This document shows positions 36,995 through 39,508 of a DNA stretch of 39,508 bases, one piece after another. The stretch spans positions 1 to 39,508 of the forward strand of contig NCGX01000025.1 in the NCBI GenBank assembly GCA_002256995.1, written 5' to 3'. Source of the DNA: Hydrogenophilales bacterium 16-64-40 (GTDB taxonomy: Bacteria > Pseudomonadota > Gammaproteobacteria > Burkholderiales > Thiobacillaceae). The position numbers were made by a program, and so were the translations under genes. The notes under the pieces were generated by a model. The model saw only the letters and a list, made by a program, of their open reading frames with translations, was not told the origin of the DNA and made no database searches. The stretch's first letter is position 1. Every line of letters begins with the position of its first letter.

Positions 36995-38731
36995 TTATTT
37001 TGCCTTGGCTCCGAGCGGCTGCATTTCACGTATGCCATGTTCTTCTGCTGGCAACGGATTGAGGAGGCGGATACGGTTCAGGCGCAAATTGTCGGCGGTG
37101 ACAGCCCGGTCCGCCAAGGATTCCACGTAGCTTTTCACCACATCCGTGCCGTCAAGAACGCTGCCATCCTTGTCCTTGAGCACGGCGATATCCTGGGCGG
37201 GGATACGGTTGATCAAAGTGGGCACCTGATCGTAATAGAAACCGGCGACGGTATAGCTGGCCGCAGGGTCCAAAGGCTTGCCATTAACCACAATATTGCT
37301 GAAGCGATTCCCTGCGGGCGCCAGAGGATCGAAGTCTGCGGTCAGCCCGCTATACCCCGCCGTCCAGCCGTTGACCCATTCTCCCTCGCGGCCCTGCTCA
37401 CCCTGCGCTTTGCCTTCCAGCTTCTTTTTGATCTGCGCACCGGTCAACTGGCCTTTGGCGATCTGGGGTCCAATCGGCATGTAATGATAGATATCTTCCA
37501 GCTTGATCGGTCCGACACCTACCGTTGTGCCATAGCGGAATCCCGTGATGGCGCCTAACTGGGCCCCCGTCATGGCCCGGAAAGCATCGGCCAGGAAATC
37601 GTGGGAACTGCCCTCGATCACGGCAGGCATCACCTCGCCGCTAAAGTTGCTGCGGTACAACGGTATCTTGGTCTGGCCTATGACCGTATCGATCGGATAG
37701 CGCAAAAACGAACCATTGAAGGGATTCCTGACTTTTCCGGCCTGAAATTGCGGTCCCGCGACATAGGATCGGCGGACGGACTTCACGGCAGCGGCTATGG
37801 TCGGGTTGGCCTTGATGCTGTCTGTGATGCGGTGAGAAACATATTTCTTGTCGACGATCTCACCCTTCTTTACCTTCACCTTCAATTCACCAATCGCCTG
37901 GCCATCCATCCCCTGCTCGACAAGGAGGGTGCCGTTCTTGGAAACGATGGGTTCAATGGTGATTTCGTGCTTGTCGGATGAGAGGATGATATCCACACCC
38001 GGAATCTGGTCAGCCAGGGTCAGATTGCTGTGCAATCCAAGCTCGGATATCACCACCACCAAATCCACGTTTTCCTCATCCCGCAGCACTTTGACGTATT
38101 TCGCATACTCCGCTGCGCCATCGGTAAATTTCAATCCTTTCGTGATGTTAGGATCACCCGCTTGCGGCCCCCGGTCAGAGGTAAACCCCAAAATTCCGAT
38201 GCGCAAGCCGTTAATGGTCTTGATCGTGTAAGGCGCCACAACGTGCTGTCCACTTTTGGCTTCCGCGCCGGGATAGCCGTCATAGTAAAGGTTGGAAATA
38301 ACAGGATTCCAGTTGGCCTTGGCCGGTTTACTGACGAAGTATTCGACGAATTTATCCGCGCCGTATACAAAATCCCAGTTTCCGGGGGCGTACGCATCGA
38401 TACCGAACAGGTTCAGCACCTTGATCATTGCACCGCCCTGTGTGAACAGGGCTTCAGCACCGCCGTGGAGCGTGTCGCCTGTATTCACCAGCATGGTTTG
38501 CCGGGGGTTGGCCCGACGAATATCCTCAATCAGCGAGTAGATGCGCGCCACGCCGCCCTCGTTTTGTCCCTTGCCATCGCTGCGAACGTTCGGATGGGGA
38601 ATCAGATGGCCATGCAAGTCGCCCATGTGAATGAAAGTCACCTCCCCACTTCCGGTACCTGCGTGCGCGAGCGAAAAAGAGGCCAGCGTCATACCCACCA
38701 CTACAGCTAACTGTGCCTTTTTAAATTTCAT
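36995..38731 (-). CDS. SoxB-like periplasmic metallophosphoesterase / 5'-nucleotidase family protein
   Basis: 578-residue exported protein; signal peptide residues 1-24 (VVVGMTLASFSLAHA). The N-terminal calcineurin-like domain has metal motifs D-x-H (HMGDLHGHL), GD (NTGDTLHGG) and GNWDFVYG, where Trp replaces the His of ordinary 5'-nucleotidases (GNHE/D), as in the SoxB thiosulfohydrolases (GHWEF). The late motif is LSSDKHE rather than G-H-T/S-H. The C-terminal 5'-nucleotidase domain (from about 330) has DFLADAFRAMTGAQLGAI and the FRYG loop. It could hydrolyse sulfonated carrier proteins, nucleotides or other phosphoesters; the true substrate cannot be read from sequence. It lies within the receptor array but has its own leader, and AAGGAA before the ATG. 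Confidence 0.8.
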   Translation of the reverse strand: MKFKKAQLAVVVGMTLASFSLAHAGTGSGEVTFIHMGDLHGHLIPHPNVRSDGKGQNEGGVARIYSLIEDIRRANPRQTMLVNTGDTLHGGAEALFTQGGAMIKVLNLFGIDAYAPGNWDFVYGADKFVEYFVSKPAKANWNPVISNLYYDGYPGAEAKSGQHVVAPYTIKTINGLRIGILGFTSDRGPQAGDPNITKGLKFTDGAAEYAKYVKVLRDEENVDLVVVISELGLHSNLTLADQIPGVDIILSSDKHEITIEPIVSKNGTLLVEQGMDGQAIGELKVKVKKGEIVDKKYVSHRITDSIKANPTIAAAVKSVRRSYVAGPQFQAGKVRNPFNGSFLRYPIDTVIGQTKIPLYRSNFSGEVMPAVIEGSSHDFLADAFRAMTGAQLGAITGFRYGTTVGVGPIKLEDIYHYMPIGPQIAKGQLTGAQIKKKLEGKAQGEQGREGEWVNGWTAGYSGLTADFDPLAPAGNRFSNIVVNGKPLDPAASYTVAGFYYDQVPTLINRIPAQDIAVLKDKDGSVLDGTDVVKSYVESLADRAVTADNLRLNRIRLLNPLPAEEHGIREMQPLGAKAK

Positions 38732-39069
38732 ATTCCATTCCTTTTGAATAAAGTTAATGCCGCGCAGTACGGCCTATCGACTGCTAAAATCACCATTTCA
38801 CCGGACTCCTTTGGGCCCGGCATTTCAGTACCTCCCTTGGTGAGCTGGCTACCGAAGCCTAGTGTCCAGACGTGAAAAGAACATTAATAAAATAAATTTA
38901 TAATATATAAATATACTGATTGATAAGCCAAATAAAAAAGCGGGGAATTTCTCCTCACTCCTCATTTCGATCGATGCAACGCGATCGGCGATATCCGAGG
39001 CCAAGCCTGGGTGTCGGATTTTGATCGCGGCTTATCCATAACGGACACTACGCGGGAATATTCAGCACG
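38732..39069. other. 338-bp intergenic region upstream of the SoxB-like gene
   Basis: Contains a potential structured leader near 38745-38870, a very A/T-rich stretch at 38878-38935 (likely promoter zone for the SoxB-like gene) and nothing recognised at 38936-39069 beyond the 3' end of the partial receptor. No gene is seen. Confidence 0.6.
38759..38862 (-). promoter_or_regulatory. Possible structured 5' leader RNA of the SoxB-like gene
   Basis: Read on the minus strand between the A/T-rich zone and the ribosome site are three short hairpins: CU-(A)-GGCU-UCGGU-AGCC-AG (38845-38862), CCGG-GCCCAAAGGAGU-CCGG with internal pairing (38801-38820), and GCCG-UACUGCG-CGGC (38759-38773). The arrangement suggests a regulatory leader, but it does not match a riboswitch class I can identify. 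The 3' hairpins precede the AAGGAA ribosome site by fewer than 20 bases. Confidence 0.35.
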
Positions 39070-39508
39070 TTAAAACGCTTCCCACTCCCCGTTGCCGCCA
39101 CCGGCGGCTGCCAGCTTCTTCGGACGCGCGACGGAGGTGGACAGCGCCACCTTGGGCTTGGCCTTCAGGGTATTCGGCAAGGCCCTGACCCTATCGCTCA
39201 ACACCGGCAGTTCCGTCCGCGGGCTGTTCATGCCATCCAGCTTGAACACGCTCACCGCCTCGGCGAGTCTGGCAGCCTGATCCTGCAGGCTCTCGGCCGC
39301 CGCTGCGGCTTCCTCCACCAGCGCGGCGTTCTGCTGGGTCACGTCGTCCATCTGGCCGATGGCCTGGTTGACCTGCTCGATGCCGGTGCTCTGTTCCTGG
39401 CTCGCCGCGGCAATCTCGCTCATGATGTCGGTGACGCGTTTGACCGAGGTGACGATCTCGTCCATGGTCTTGCCGGCTTCGTCGACCAGCTTGCCGCCGG
39501 CGTCGACC
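39070..39508 (-). CDS. Methyl-accepting chemotaxis protein, C-terminal part (cut by window edge)
   Basis: The open frame runs to the window end (146 codons visible), so the sensor, membrane and tip regions lie outside. Visible are the C-terminal methylation helix ([40 protein letters not shown]), a flexible tail and the ending GGNGEWEAF, whose WEAF fits the CheR/CheB docking pentapeptide. About 200 bp of this segment are almost identical to 33320-33545 in the broken Aer-like receptor, indicating recent duplication or gene conversion. A start cannot be given. Confidence 0.93.
   Translation of the reverse strand, partial: VDAGGKLVDEAGKTMDEIVTSVKRVTDIMSEIAAASQEQSTGIEQVNQAIGQMDDVTQQNAALVEEAAAAAESLQDQAARLAEAVSVFKLDGMNSPRTELPVLSDRVRALPNTLKAKPKVALSTSVARPKKLAAAGGGNGEWEAF

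Noticed and set aside
36995-38731. Calling the periplasmic enzyme SoxB
   Set aside because: Only some SoxB-type residues are present and no other sox genes are in view, so a gene symbol is not justified.
38759-38862. Cyclic di-GMP (GEMM) riboswitch upstream of the SoxB-like gene
   Set aside because: A GGUAGCC-x-x-x-x-x-ACC stretch resembles part of the GEMM 3' half, but the conserved 5' core (CAGGGCAAACC, GGGACGCAAAGCC) is absent, so only an unassigned leader is reported.

Overview
This window is a motility and chemotaxis locus from a Gram-negative, polar- or laterally-flagellated proteobacterium, most likely a betaproteobacterium. The basis is high GC, the betaproteobacterial-style layout (fliC-flaG-fliD-fliS-fliT, cheV, fliE divergent from fliFGHIJK, then fliLMNOPQR), CheZ/CheY and CheD alongside CheB/CheR, and a SoxB-like periplasmic protein that hints at (but does not prove) a sulfur-oxidising relative. 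The assignment to a genus is not possible from the sequence alone.

Layout. 1-8166 (+): the filament block, with flagellin (5' end cut by the window edge), flaG, an enlarged fliD, a fliS with a duplicated N-terminus, fliT, a second FliK-like gene, a free-standing FlhB C-terminal-domain gene, a YcgR-type PilZ brake and cheV. 8283-8642 (-): fliE. 8887-19881 (+): the basal body and export block fliF-G-H-I-J-K, fliL-M-N-O-P-Q and fliR, with many 4-8 bp start/stop overlaps; it is interrupted twice (after fliK and after fliQ) by mosaic REP-like palindromic DNA. 19882-20411: a gene-poor strip carrying the relic of a REP-associated tyrosine transposase. 20412-22079 (+): a Tar-like chemoreceptor. 22286-39508 (-): a chemotaxis block which, read in its own direction, runs: the 3' part of an MCP, a SoxB-like metallophosphoesterase, an MCP, a broken Aer-like MCP, an intact Aer-like MCP, cheR, cheD, cheB, a 1329-residue hybrid histidine kinase, an RpfG-type HD-GYP response regulator, cheY and cheZ. 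cheA and cheW are not in the window.

How the genes work together. The fli genes build the basal body, rotor switch, type III export gate, hook-length ruler, filament and cap. The receptors feed a CheA/CheW encoded elsewhere; CheY-P acts on FliM, CheZ removes the phosphate, and CheR/CheB/CheD adapt the receptors. Two points tie cyclic di-GMP to this locus: the PilZ/YcgR brake after the filament genes, and the HD-GYP phosphodiesterase translationally coupled to the hybrid kinase inside the che run. Good sigma-28 (FliA) promoters are visible before cheY and before one MCP.

The most notable items are: the hybrid kinase whose N-terminal Hpt has lost its phospho-histidine and whose first two receiver domains both carry Glu in place of the phospho-Asp; the FliK2/FlhBC-like pair; the internal duplications in FliS and FliD; the tandem receptor array with a clean 146-bp deletion in one member and docking pentapeptides on several; the REP/RAYT-relic system; and a recurring TTATCGAA motif found only between genes.
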